From NCBI GenBank assembly GCA_019843655.1, contig JACDQD010000005.1, forward strand, positions 14,845,575 to 14,909,574: a DNA stretch of 64,000 bases. The letters run 5' to 3'. Shown here one piece after another: positions 13,733-27,856 of the stretch. Position 1 is the stretch's first letter. Each line of letters opens with the position of its first letter. The notes beneath the pieces were generated by a model that searched no databases, was not told the DNA's origin, and saw only the letters and a list, made by a program, of their open reading frames with translations. A program made the position numbers and the translations under genes. Origin of the DNA: Lethocerus indicus (lineage: Eukaryota; Arthropoda; Insecta; Hemiptera; Belostomatidae).

Positions 13733-16700
13733 TACAATAAATTCAAATTATTAACAGCAGTACTGGAATTACGAAGCTAAATGCAATGTACTGGACGATG
13801 TAATCAAAGAAACCCGCAAACCTTCGCAAAATTATGTTTTAATTAGACGACAAAAAAAGATAATTCATCATTGTAAAAATTCAACCAAAGCATTAATAAA
13901 TCACTGGACCATAAATATAATGTCAATTAGTAGATTTACATTACTTCCGAATTCCCGTTTTTTTGCTCAATGATTTATACGCAGGTACGATATTATTAAG
14001 TCATTATTTTCAAAGATACAACAATGTTTTGAAATTTATTCCTGTCTATTGTTGGGCCTCGACGTGCGAGAAATGCGATGCTTCGACCTGGCAGTTCGGT
14101 TTTTCAATTTGTCTCGAATGAAGATTAAATCGGAATGTCCCGAATAGGAGTCGGACAGGGCCGCTGTCAGGGCTTCTCAATTGAATTCCTTGCAATTTAA
14201 CTGGCATTACTGCCCCTAGGTCGTATACGCGCAGTCGGAACAAGTCAAACGAGACGCCGAGGCGTGCCCCGAAGGTTCAGGCGAACAAGGGAGGAACAGG
14301 TACACGTGTGCAGTTGTCAAGGCAGGAGGCGGTTTATTTACAACCGGTAAATACCTCACAGCCATTCAAAGCGAGCGCCAAGTCTCATTCACCGGGCTTC
14401 GCTAACGGGAATGACAGGGAGTAAGGTTTTGTTGCACTCCGAGTTTTGAGACGGTAACACCTTCCTAGCTCTAAAACCTATTGACCCCTCCTGATATTTC
14501 CAGGTAAATACCCGGTCTTTAACCAAAGGACAAATTCTTCTGTCAACTTGGACTGTACATTCCAGCGTGAAAATACATCTATACACGCAATTATCGGAGG
14601 AGGAAAAAGCGATGGATAATAGTTCTAACTTTTTTTTAATACGGTTTCTCGTTGGCGCAACAAAAAACATTCTACTGTTACAGAGGGCACTGTATCCTCA
14701 ATGATATCCCATTAACAGAAAATAACACATACCTTTCCGGTTGGAATAAATAGGTATTCGTAGCTATTATCTATTTATAAGAAATACGAATGAATCTATT
14801 CGAAAATAGTTTTGTAGTATCCCAGCCGGTGCTTTTGATGATGATACAGTTGCGTGGCAAGTTTGGTAATATGTATTTGTGAGGACGGTTCGGCCATTCT
14901 AGATATGGAACATACTAATTAATTAAAAGGCAGGCATTAGTATTGTTAAGGACGAATTTAATATTATAGTTTCATATAATACGTTGATTGAAATCGTGAT
15001 AGAATAATACTGTGCATCAATTTCGGTACCAATGCCTTCAATTAGAACGAAAGTGGGGTACCGCGTTTAGGAACCTCATACTTGGTATTATCGGCAATCA
15101 ACTATAATATCTATATTACTTCCTACTATAGTCGTCCCTTCTGAAAAGAAGACCAATTATTGTTGTGATAAATTTGGACAAATTAGACAACATTAGAGGT
15201 TAAGGTGCACTAATAATTATTTTCGAAATCTAAAAGACTCCGTCAGAAAGTATTCTTCTACTTTTGGAACGGAGTCGAAGGATATTCGTGGTTTGAACAG
15301 AAAAGTCCAGGGTTCGCATAGGGCTGGCAACAGTCCTGAGTTTTTCAGACGCTTATGTCACCGTACGTGACGCCACGGCGTTGGCGATCTTATTTTTAAA
15401 CCGAATGCAAATACAAACTTCCGCTCTTAGTTGGAAGTGCATAACCGACAATTATGGTGCATGCCGGCGTTAACATTGAATTATTTCAAAGATAATTTCG
15501 ATCCCCCCCCCCCGATATAAATCATTAATTTGATACTCAACACGGCTAAGAAAAATGATACTGAAGGTAACCGAAAGCCGTATCTCTCTGTGATGGAAAT
15601 ACAAGTAAAACTGTTTCGAGATACTGGAATCACCAGAATTATGACATCACTCGAAAATCTAAGATTGAGCTATTCATTCTTTTATCGGAGCTCCCGTTTG
15701 ATTAATACGTCCTCGGTTTTAATTTATGGATCCTGTCATTTATCTTTTGAGAAAAAGTTTCTCCCCAATAATCTGTTTATTGAAGCGAAGTTTTCATTGA
15801 ATAAATCAATGCAGTATACAGTGTAAATGAATATCGGCGGTTGTGTTAGCCTTGGGCAATATCTCTCAATACGAAAAAATCCTTAACGATATTTATGACA
15901 AAATTCTTCATCTTTGCAGTTGCAGTTTAACTCATTCATGTAATAATTGTTCATAAAAGTTATAAAAGGTTTAGAATGCAACAGGACTTGCATTAGTCAC
16001 CTCCCAATGTTCTGTACTCTAACAACAGCAAATAAAGCAGTTGGAGGAAAACGAAACCATTTTATTTCAGTGCGATATCAACTTTCTATGTCAGATTTAT
16101 TTCCGGAGACTCGTAATAGTATTAATTGATAAACTAACTGTAAATGTCATTATTTACATTCTACTTATCCCTTATATAATATCGATGTCATAATTCTACT
16201 GTTCTAATATTAACCTTTTTAGCCCATTTAATTCATCGTGGTTATCGGGAGCACAGATAATTATTTGTATTACTTTGTTCTATTTAGTATTATGTAAAAC
16301 GTGTTTTGAAAGGATTCATAGACTACTGACCACGATTAAGTAGTATCATATAAGCGATAACGAAGAATATTAATAGACCGTTTGCTCACGAGGAATATCC
16401 TAAATTCTTCTATTATCCTAACAGACGAACATATTGTTATAATTATTAGTATTTTGTTTAAAATAAAGATAGCAACGTAATATTTATAAGATTATAATTT
16501 TATTGTGGCCATGTATCACACTTCTATTTCTGTTGAATCTTTTCCTATATCTTTTTTTACTACTGTACTAAGTAAAATAAATAAACGAGTCCTTATTTAA
16601 TGTTAGTATGTGGTAGCCTAAGAAATGAAAATGTATTTATGAAATTATAATTCAGTAACTATAGAATTGGGCGCGCTTCATAGTAGAATAAGAGCTAGGG

Positions 16701-18673
16701 CCGGGTCCGCCTCCACTTTGAGAATATTGATGAATTCAAGTTTATTTTTTGCTGCGGCTAGATTATTACAGTGTGGAGGGGAGGGGTTGGACGGGCCTAG
16801 AGGCTGCCGCTCCATTCTCAAGACGTATCGAATGGAATAGTGCGTCGACCCCGGCTCCCTTTTTCTTCCCCTCACCCGTCCAGTCCGCCTACTTCCAAAG
16901 TAACATTCTAAATATCAAACACCCGGACCACTCTCTTGAATACTCGAGCGTTGATAGCAATATACGTCTATTTGACAGAACATCCAATCAATTTCAAACA
17001 CTCATAGAGGCGTCGAGACAACTATAATCGGATTCAATCTTGTAGCACGTGTCTTCTGAGACTTCGCAAGGTTCGGCTTTCCGCTGTTAGTAGAGGAAAT
17101 TATTGTAGCATAGCTTTTTTAAAGCATAAGACGCAAGACGATCCCTAAGCACAGGTACGTTTTTTACTTTGTGTCCGGGAGGAGAAAGTTTTCGAATATC
17201 AATCTTGGCAAGCCAATAAAAATAATGTCGTAGGACGACCGAAAACGATATTTCAAATACAACCCTGGGTTTCAGAATATCATCAACCGCAATACTGTTT
17301 AATATAGAGCATCTTTCGGGACTTCCAATATGTTGAAATCCTCACTTAAATTCAACGGGTAATTTTATGTTACGAAAAAATAAATCATTTTGACAATTTT
17401 TTTAGAGACGTATAGTCGACCTAGAGTAAGATGAATATGTTTCACAAAATATTCATTTCGAAATCAATATTAAAATCTTTAAAAGGCCTTATTAGAGTTT
17501 TAAATTTGTTTTCATGGCATTCTATACAACAAATTAACAAACACTGAGTTTTTTTGTTTGTGGGATATTTGTCTCAATGACGATTATGTTTTCATCTAAT
17601 CTCCTCCTCACTTAGTTCGTAACTAATGAAAGCCATGCTAGTATAGCCGGAGACAAATCCTCTGAAATTACCTCGAATAATTTACAACGCACTAAAGATA
17701 AACTGCCCGAATGCTGGTGTATGTCACCGTTTAATCAGGGCCCAATTTAGAATCCCAGTAACTCTGCAGCGGCAGACGGTGGTGAGTTCATCCGCACGCC
17801 GTAAGGGGACCGAGAGCGAGCGTTTGCACCGGAAATTCTGACATTATATTTCTTTTTTCCCGTTTTATATCAGCTTTAGTCGGAAGACGCGCCTGTCAAG
17901 TGTTAAAAAAGTGTATTCATCGGCCGATCAGAGCCGCTCGAAGACAAAAGCTATCATTTTACAAGGTTCAATTTTGTAGGGGAATCACTATATTAGTTTC
18001 TTCGACGATGAGTTCCGTTGAAAATGAAAACTTTCTCATGAAAGGTGTTTCTACGGAAACTGGTTCACTAATTATCGTTGTTCTAGCGATCTTCTGTTTC
18101 AACTAGCTTATTTCATCCTGAGCTTGACCGGTATGCTATTACGAAGTGATAGGCCATGGTTGAATGTTTTATCAGCAACCGACGTCCGCATGTTTATATA
18201 AACATTATATTACTCAGTGTATGGTACTTACGGAGGCGAAAAGACGAAAACGGTCTAACTGAGGAACAAATAACGGAGTGGAGAAGATTACAAGGTGGAT
18301 TACAAGTGGTGGACACTGCGTACGCCCATATAATATTTGAAATTACCTCAGTGAGATTCTCTCAACTATACCTGCGTCAAACCGAATAATTTCCTTGATT
18401 TGATATTCAATTCCAATATTTTTGTTATGCCTGTTCCAACTTAAGTAGGACGAGTAAAGATACCGCAAACATAGTACACTTACCTGAAACAGAAAAATAA
18501 CATTATTTTATTAACTCTATTAGTAACAAGCATTCATTAATGTGTTGAATAAGTCGGTGAATAGGAAGGAAATTAATGACTATTCGTTGCATTGTGTAAA
18601 TTGAAAGTTTTCCTGTTGTTTTTGAGTTTATTTTTAGTAATCTAGTTAATTAGTGCAAGCGCACCCAACGAAC
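13733..18673. other. Non-coding stretch, no gene supported
   Basis: AT-rich DNA with short random open frames and a C-run at about 15,505. No domain, RNA gene or collagen-type exon seen. Confidence 0.5.
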
Positions 18674-18781
18674 TTTAGTTACGTACATTTCCGCACCACA
18701 CTGAGGGGGCGCTAACTCAACGAACGATTTTTGTGAAACTAGTGCCCCCCTGAGTATTGTGCGGAAATGTACTTAACTAAT
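18674..18781. repeat. Long-arm hairpin (inverted repeat)
   Basis: Two arms of about 40 bp, nearly complementary, share TACATTTCCGCAC at 18684 and its complement ending near 18771, with a loop of roughly 25 bp. Could be a tiny palindromic MITE; it directly abuts a fold-back element copy. Confidence 0.7.
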
Positions 18782-18782
18782 A

Positions 18783-18973
18783 CCATAGGTTTGTGGTGTT
18801 TCTGTCTACTCTCGCTGGTTCGGTGTTTTGCTCCAAAGTGCAAAAGTGACTAACACCGCTACTGAAGATGGCGAGCAGCCGAAACCGGTCTAGCAAAAGA
18901 CCAAACCAGCAAGAGGAGACAGAAACATGTGAAACCTACGGTTTTGGAATACTCGCAGACCACAAAACAGGTA
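18783..18973. mobile_element. Fold-back element, deleted copy A
   Basis: Shares GCGAGCAGCCGAAACCGGTC, AGTGACTAACACC and the end GCAGACCACAAAACAG with the two larger copies at 54.8 and 59.8 kb. Internally deleted to about 190 bp but still an inverted repeat: GTTTCTGTCTMCTC at the left, GAGGAGACAGAAAC at the right. Confidence 0.75.
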
Positions 18974-21900
18974 TTCTAAAGTAGTTATTATTGTCAGAAA
19001 AAATTGTGACCTAGCAGCACATGGTATGACCATGAGTCATTGTCCATATCATCTTGATTCAACAGCTTCTACTGTTTTTTACTCGGTTACTAATGAAACC
19101 GGCTTTTATATCTCTGATTTGGTTTTTATAACAACACCCAAGGTGTCAGTCGGACTGATCAAATATACCTTTAGCAGCCTGAAACGTTAAGAGGTCACAT
19201 TTAGTTCCTTCGGTAGAAGCAAAGTTATTGGTAAGTGGGACATAAATATTTACGCTTATACATAAAAGGAATCTTCTCGATTATTACGAGTGACCAGTAA
19301 AACCGGAGTTAATTCTCTTTGGCTTTGCCCCTGTCTTAAGTAGCTCGAGATGGTCTTGTAACTTGACCGCATTGGATCTGTAGTTCCGAGAATGCCATAT
19401 CGGCATACTGTACAGAACATAGGCATACTGTTGTTATTCTTATGGCTGCTCATGTTTTGACGAAACGTTGAACTAAAAATTGTCAGATCTCTTCAGAATT
19501 TCAATTTTTGCAATATCTCGCGATACTGGATCGCTATATAAAAACTCCTTTTACCGAAAGGATCCTGCGGATAGGGATATTTAAGGCGGCGCTGCAGCTC
19601 GCCCCTGAGTCTTGTGCGAACCATTGCGAGTGGCAATTACACTCGGGCGGAGACGAATTAGCGCTGGAAATAATGGGCTCGACCGGGAAGCGGCATATGA
19701 ATCATGATGCATTAGCGGCCAGATGTGAACTCGATAGAGGAGTTCTTATTTTTAGGAGTTACGATCCCCCTTCTGCATCCTTGAAGCAAGTGCACTTGTT
19801 TTGGTCTTTAGGACGTGTGAAGTCCATCGGCAGGCACCACCAGTAACCTCGGCCTTTGAATGTTTATATGATACTTGTGTATCGATGCTCCGACAACTAT
19901 TCAACTATATTCTCACTGTCTTTGATTACCCGAAAGAAATTAAGTCATCACCCAATTAGATCTACCAGGAAAGGCAATTTAAACGGGGTGGCCGAACTAG
20001 ATTTCGGACTTGGATTATAAAATTCACGTCCAACCGCCAATTTCGGATTATGCCCGGCGTCAGTATAACGATCCCAAATCTACGCCTCCGAACAAAAAAA
20101 AGAATTAAAAATTTTCCGGTTAAACCTGACCGGAGTCAGCGTGGGCTGATAACCGATTCTTGCAGTTTATCATTCCTACACGCGGTAGTTCGAATTCTGC
20201 CCACGCCCAAGAAAAAAAAACCAGGGGCGAAGCCGGGCAGAAACAAAATGCTGTGCGGGTTTAAAACGCGCTCGACGGTATTCATACTCAACGCGGCTTG
20301 CTCAGAAATTGAACAAATCTTCAATAAATGTCCGCCTTTTGTGTTTAATTTAATAGACAAAAATATATTTGTCATAAGTTCAATGACAGGTTCAAGTTCT
20401 AATCACACTAGTATTCGTATGAATTGATCTTAGTATTATTTCTTTAGTCTCCTCGGTTACATTTAAATTAAATTTATTGTCATATTTATTTCAATTTGTT
20501 GGATTATTCGCGGGCGAGACCAATTCGGGACTGAAAATTTGGAACAAACAATAGAGAAACATACGTGCAGACAAGGATGCGGATATTATCAGGAGGGATA
20601 AATGCTGCAACGCAATTTGCGGCCCTCCGATATTCCAGACGGCAATTAACGGTTAATTAAAATTGAGAGATGGAGCCCGGGGCTATAAAACTGTTTTTAG
20701 GGCACAGGCTCTCCCATCAGGGAACAGTAATAGCATTCATGGCAAGCGTTCCTCCAGAACAGCGGCACAAACAGCGCTAACCCGACTAAGGGAGACGTTC
20801 TTTCTCGTCGGACGGTAATACGGGCGGGCCCTAATAACAAGATAGCGGCGGTTCATTTAACTCTCAATTATGTCTCGTTATTGAGCTTTGCCGACGGAAG
20901 GATAGAGTCATAGTCTCCAACAAAAGGATCTAGTGAAAAAACAAAATTATTATTATTACGCGCCAAAGAGTACATTTAGCCTAACTATCCGATGTAGTTA
21001 GTAACTGTATTCATCATCACGAGCATTCACGAGGCTCCCAATCATAAACATTTTTTTCGTAATTAACCGTGTCGGACTATACGTCCTATACAGTTGCTCT
21101 GTAGTCGATATAGTTGTCAGTCCTCGTTCTCATACAGGAATAATGCCGCCGAATATATGTGGGCGCGTGGGAATCAAGGATTTGAGAATGTCCTCAACAA
21201 AATCTGAAGATTGTCCAATATAAAAAAAGACAATAATTCTGGAGGCAAAAGCTCAAGATATAGTAATAGATATAGTATAGATATAGTTTTGTGCGATCTC
21301 AAATGAATAACGTATAGATGCTCTGTTAAAGCCGGCTTTGGTAAACCTTTTGAATACGATCTGACATCGCTACAGGCTGACGAATTTCGAATCTTTTTCT
21401 CTTATTAGTGGCGTGTTCGTCCATCACCCACCCTCACCATAACGCTGGTATTACTCCTCGGACCGCTGTAAAAAAAAGCCAAAGAAAGAAGCTAAGTAAG
21501 TGCAACGTATTCTGTAACGAGCTCTTGACAAGACCGCACTCCGCTCCCATCAGTCACCTCGATAATTAAGCGGGTAAAAGAAACCTAGTTGTGTAAACAT
21601 CGCTCTAATTAGAATTTATAATTCCCAAGCTCGACTTATGGCCGTATAACGAAAAAAGGACTCCTTCATCTTCTTCCTACTTCATTTGTACAGAAATGTA
21701 ATAACACTATCGTTCATCTGATTTTTCCCACGTTTTGGGTCTCTCACAATCGGACTTTTTTCATGTCGACACTAAGTTAAGAGTGAATTACGAGTAAGGA
21801 ATACCTTTTATACTTTTAGTTTCTTTTTACGGAATAAAGCTTTTTAACCTACCAATCTCTTGACGGTAATAAATAATTCTTTAGAAGGAAACATTGTGCG

Positions 21901-24900
21901 CTTTACTCTTTTAATGGTATTTAATCAGACGTTTCAGATTTCCCTTTCGCTAGTAGAAAACCGTTAGTGGTAAATCAGGAAATAAATTCGAACAATACAA
22001 CGTAAAAACTGTCAATTAGAACCGAGTTTTCAATAAAAAGTCGACTATTTTCTTTGAGCGTATGGGTTTTTTAGTTAATATTCCCATCACGACCTACTTT
22101 GGACTGATTTTGAGCCTTCCGACTCACATGGGTGGTTCTTTGGCAGTTACTCGTGCGACGACATTCGGGCCCTATGATTGTTGAGCTGTTTATAAATGTT
22201 GTATGCAAGATCTATGGAATGTTGTGTGGTCAGAATCTATCTCCTTGCACTATTGTCATGTTATATAAAATTGGTGGTGCTAGAAATCTTAGTGAAGCCT
22301 CGATTTATAAAGGAGGAGTCTAAATATGCTTTATAAGTCCTAACTTAATTTATGATCTGATAGTAGCGCCCTTAAGAGGGTAAATATCGAGTTCTTAAGT
22401 GGAGTAGGCACACTCGATAAGGCAGCCTCTTCAATGTGTTTACTGCCCGTTTACCACTCCTGTTTTCAGCTCAGGCTTAAAGGTTCTTACGGCTTTATCT
22501 GTAATAATAATAAGAATAATAACATAGTAATAAAATAATGAAGGTCGTAGACTGATCAACGCTTTCTTCTGAAATGTCGCCTTCCCGGTTTTATGGGCCA
22601 CTTCTTAGTTTTACAACGTACATAGTTACTGCTACACGCAATGAAACACTCCTTCAGAATTTTAACGCGAACTATGATATTGTTGCGGGTAAAAACCTTC
22701 CAAATAAGTATCCTAATTTTAAACGTGCACCAATTTTTTATACATATGATGGCTGTACAAATGTCAGTTTGTTTCCTCTTTATTTCTATGTTCCACATGA
22801 ACATCCTGCTACCGAATCCCGAATCCTTTTCCATTCGAATTTCCGAACTAACTTTAAACTTCTCCAGCTTTAGACTGCTGTTTGTTATGCAGTGAGCGAG
22901 GTTCGCCCTTGGCTCAGAGCCGGACCGCCGCCAGACAGAACGGCGACGGCGCAAATAGGAAAAAAAAACTGTTGGCTCTTCTGGTCCAACAAGAGGAACA
23001 ACAACTGCAAAAAATACAAATAAAAAAGAAGAAGCCGGTTTATCCACATGTGCGTTTCCTTGTGCCGAATGAGCTAATGCTAAAGTGGCAACGATCGCAG
23101 GCGTCGGAGTGGAGCGGGGGGGTTTTGGTGTAATTGATGACGCTCCTAGCCACCAGCAGATCGCACAAAAACTCTCCAAAAGACTTCTTGGTGCCATATT
23201 GCGAACCGAATTAATTATGGCTTGTGTCTTGGCCCGCCGAAATTAACGATGCGCAGAGCCGAGTCTCCGGGATCGGCCGTCATGTCCTCGTTAAGGAGAT
23301 TATTGATAGCTGATATTGTTCGGGAGACGGCTAAAACATTTGCTAGATCCTGGGAGCGGAAATATCCACTTCAAAATAATAAGTAAACATTATAACTATC
23401 TTCATGATTTTTCGCAATAAGCTTTTATGAAACTTAAGGGGGGGAATTTAACGGTTTATTTGAAAGTTGTTATAATATTCTGTACATTTTTAACTGGTGG
23501 AAATATAAAGTTTTGCTATTGATTTTTCAATAGCTAACATCGTTTATATTTCGGACGTGAAGTGAAAGAACGTCTGAGAATGCTGGGCAAAAAAGCCGAT
23601 GAACTACGCTCTGAACACAATGCCGGGGGCTCGCTATCAACCAACAGGAACAGCGTTATCGGTTCGGGGTGGTCATTCTTCTGTTCTGGAAGGAGTTTTG
23701 TCGAGACCGGAAGGCTCTGTTTTCTGGTTTAACGGGGGCCCCAGTTTAAAAATATACCGTGATTTCATGTTTTTTAGAGCTTGGGGAGAAAGAGGAGAGT
23801 TCCAGAGAGTGGGAGAGAGAGAGAGAGAGAGACAAGAGAGACTCTCTGGCTCTGTGTCTCCGGAGGAAACGGTTGAAAATGAGGACTTCCGGCGTACCGA
23901 TAACGGTTGCTTCCCCTCTGATAATTTCTTCCGGCCGCGAAAAATATTATTTAAAAAAATGACATCAGACACCGCACATTAGCGGGCTACACGTGTTATC
24001 CAGACAAAGAGAGCGATACCCCATTACGCCCGCCTAGCCTAGTTAAGACTTTTTTCTGATATTGTTTCGCCAATTATGCGTAGTTCCGAAAGGAAGTGAG
24101 TTCACTTCGCATTACATTTATTGCCAGAAATGCTATTTTTACGCTGCGAATGCGACCGAACGCGAAAATGCGACCGTTTTAATATCCAACTGTGGCCCGA
24201 CTAAGAAGACCATTCTAATTTGTTTTATTGAATGGTTACTACTGTTTAAGGAAATGTTATTAAGTTGAATGACCGAAATTTAATTGTCTTCCTATACACC
24301 CTCTAATTTACTGGCGGTAGAATGTTTGAAATTTAATCATTCCTACAGATTTCAAACTATAGGGAGACATCATAAAACATACTTAATTTAACAAGGAATC
24401 ATCGTGCTCGTAAAAATTTACTTTTAAACATTTGGAGGGCGGTATTATTTCTTGCAAGTAAATCAACATTGCTTGAACAATGTTCCTGGGAAAGTTCCAA
24501 AAATGTTTATCAATAAACGTTTGTACAACAAACGTTACTTCTCGCCATTAGTAGGTTTGATCCCCGGTACAGATATGTCGTATCAATTACAATAAGTTAT
24601 TTCAAACAGTTGAGTGCTATTCTACTAAATTTTGAAGCCACTAAAAAGGCCACCAAATTTTTTCCGATTTCAAGAAAGTATCATATATTCAGCATCGAAG
24701 GAGTATCGTTTTTTCCCCCGTTTCTCAGCATCCAAGCGTTCCTGTGTAGGCGCTTAGTGGTCGGGCCCGCATTTAAGGGACCAGGTTAAGACATACCTGG
24801 TTATCCTTAGTCGGCATACCTGTGCCGGTTAGCGGTAGTTAGGGAAACAACTGGGGTTGTTGCCACAATTGGGGTGGCCTCACCCCCACCCCAATTAGCG

Positions 24901-27786
24901 AGGCCTCAGACCCCAAGCCGACCAACCCTTACTAGCGATTACGGGATACCCGGCTCCATTCACTACACCGAAACTCTAGGCTTTTCCAGCCTCATTTCAG
25001 TAACTAATGCGAGTTTTCGTTTAAGGAGGACAGAGACAACCCTGACAATCCAGTTCTGCGGAGGTTCTTTTACATGATAATTTATTGTCATTTTATATTT
25101 TTGTGTTTTTTCCTCATTACCTGCCTGGTTCCGTTTTCATGTTCATAGTATTGCACAGAATATAAGAAATAAATAATAGTACATTAATAAGCATGCCCCC
25201 ACACTAAACTTTTAGATATAAACATCGAAAATATTCCTATTACAATGTTGAAAGTCTAACTAGTATAATGGGCTGAATTTACTTTCAATACAATGGTTCA
25301 GTATATACTAAGCTGATTAAATGGAATTCAATTAAACCCATAATACATAAATTATTTTGAATTAGATTCTTTGAACCTATTCATTCTTGTCGGTTTTCTG
25401 TACTTCTACTGATTTGTAAAACGCAAATTCATTTTCAAACTTGTTTAAATGATTATTTCGGGTATGTTGCTTTCAGTTTAGAATGAGAAGAAATTCTATT
25501 GTGAGAAACATGACCAAGACATAGATATGGATAGGGGCTTCTGTAATTAGTTATAGATTGTCGTCGATTGTTGAAAAATGTTCGAATCTGAGCCGGCCCT
25601 AGTCACATTAGAGCGAGGAGACTGGCTTGGAGGTAGACGGCCCACACAAGAAGCCAATCCAGATAACATCTATAGGAAGAAGGTAATTAGGAGCAATCGT
25701 GCCCCATTCCTGGTGACCTTTCCTAATGCTCACTTTTCTGCATTAACGGTATCCCCCTCGAGTATTCATGATTTTTCCAACCGACTAGAGTGCATCAATT
25801 AAGTCGTTAATTTCTATAATGGGATTAAACTGCGGATCAGGATATTGGTTCTCATAAAATCGTCGTCAAATAAAAAATGGGTGCCGTCATTGTGCCTACG
25901 AAGTCTCGAATTAATCCTTATATTATAAATTTTTTTTATTTTGCTAAACTAACTCACTTTAGTTTCTATAATTATTGACGTAACAAAAAAGAGAAATCAG
26001 TGTCAGTCGAAAGAAATGCGTTTAGCTTTCCTAGTGTCCGACATTGTATTCATAATTTTTTTATAGTTATACTGGTTCTTAGCACTGATCTTATTTGACT
26101 CAATTAAAAGAAGAAAAGAATCATTAATTGGAACAAAACTACCAAGTAGGAATCACCTGAATGGTGCATTCGCGCCGTGTTTCATCTCGGTGTTTGGTAT
26201 GCTGATTTATTCTCATCCGCGTCAACATTGGGCGCCCACCGCAGCCTTGAGGCCTTCATTTTTCTCAGAAAATGCTAACAGTTGGGCAGGTTTCGAAACT
26301 ATTTGGCCGACTCTCGGGCCGTCTGGGGCGTCTGTAAACGGCGAGATTCGCCCCGGTAGGCATTCGACTTGTGTCGACAATAGCCCCTACGTGACGTTCG
26401 GCCTCCACGGTATGTTCGAGAGACCCGCCCGAGTTGAGTTTTCCTACCGACGGCAATAACCGGCGTCGCCTCCGTCGTCGTTTCTGTATGGAAACGAAGT
26501 TATTGTTTTTATGTGAAGCTGTCGAGGAACGCGCGCCGAGCAAAAGGCTTGGTAGTAAAGTCAAAAAAATATGCCAGACATAAATGGCTACAATTTCACA
26601 GACAGAAATTATCGGTAGGCCTCTTTTGTTTAAATTGTTTGTTCTTGCCGGGATTTCGAAACTGTTTGAACCTTTTAAAAAAAACAGTCCGCACCTTTCT
26701 CGCCGGGCGATAAGCCTAATCTTTGGTGCCAAGTGAAATAAATTGCCTAAAGGAGTGGGAGTGGAGTCTAGGAGGCTCCGGTCCACGGTGACCGCAGGAT
26801 CGCCGCTACAAATTTATGATCCTCTAATGTCTACCTAAGGCTAGACACCATCACCCAATTACCACCGACTCAAGCCCTGGCCCCGACTCCAGCCACGTTA
26901 ACGGTTGTATTAAATTGAATGATTGAGCACAGTACCGAATAATGGCTTCCCCCAGTTCGGGTAGCGTTCCGACAACAATATCTTCGGGTTGGAATTTTCT
27001 GGAAACATTTAGTCCACGATATAGTAGTAAAAGTTAAAATTGTTGATGTGCTCGGGAGAGGGTGTTAGGAATATTTTCTAATAGGTTAGTCGATCCTGGA
27101 CAGGTAGGTTAGTGTAGCAAACGACTAGAACAGGGCCAACAGGATTATTATATTATTATACTCTTGTCATTGCGACTTGACCTTAAAACTAACCTAATGC
27201 TGAAACCGAGTAAAAAAAGGGAATGATACCCTTTTTTCGTATTGTATATCTCTAGATGTTAAGAAAATATTTGTCAAATAGATATGTCTTAAATGACATT
27301 TCGATATTTCTTACATGACCGGTTTCAACAATTGTTTTTTATGGACCTTATGGAGTCTATGGAGTGAAAAATACATTTATATTCGAAGTAGTGTAAAGGA
27401 TGAGCCTCGGTAGATAACTGCTGAATGTACGCGATCTGTGCGTTTAGATGAACATCAGCATCCCTTAAACATTGACTACTGTAAGATGTCGAATGAATAG
27501 TTTCAGTCTCCCGATCAACCCTTGTGGAATGGTTAGTCCTCCGGTTTTTACGTTTTTATACTCGTATACTAATCTACAGCCTGGGGATCGCGGTAGCAGT
27601 GAACGGTGGCTCGTGGTGATTTGTCAGGGCGATGAGGGGACGACGTGAAGGGGAAAACGGCGGAGTTGAAACATTTTCTAGGACTTTTCTAGGAAACGAT
27701 GGGAGTGGCGTGGAGGCGGTTTCCTGCCGGACTCAATAAATCACCCGAGAGGGAGCGAGAGGGTGGAAGAAAGAGAGGGATTCGAA
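18974..27786. other. Non-coding stretch, no gene supported
   Basis: Open frames up to 213 codons occur (for example 22,556-23,197 on the - strand) but none shows a domain, start context or codon pattern that supports a gene. Contains a (GA)n run at 23,812-23,832 and a perfect palindrome at 24,516-24,536. Confidence 0.45.
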
Positions 27787-27856
27787 GAGGGAGAGAGAGA
27801 GGGAGAGAGAGAGGGAGAGAGAGAGGGAGAGAGAGAGGGAGAGAGAGAGGGAGAGG
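27787..27856. repeat. GA-rich minisatellite, 12-bp unit
   Basis: About six copies of GGGAGAGAGAGA in tandem, an all-purine + strand. Confidence 0.93.

Noticed and set aside
20050..20427. 125-codon open frame on the + strand
   Set aside because: Overlaps an open frame on the other strand, Lys/Pro-rich low-complexity content, no family match.
22556..23197. 213-codon open frame on the - strand, longest in the left 40 kb
   Set aside because: No recognisable domain, low-complexity basic stretches, equally open frames on the opposite strand, no splice or neighbour support; likely chance in a locally GC-rich patch.
26265..26786. 173-codon open frame on the - strand with an Arg run
   Set aside because: No domain recognised; the Arg run comes from a short CGN-like repeat. 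Nothing marks it as coding.
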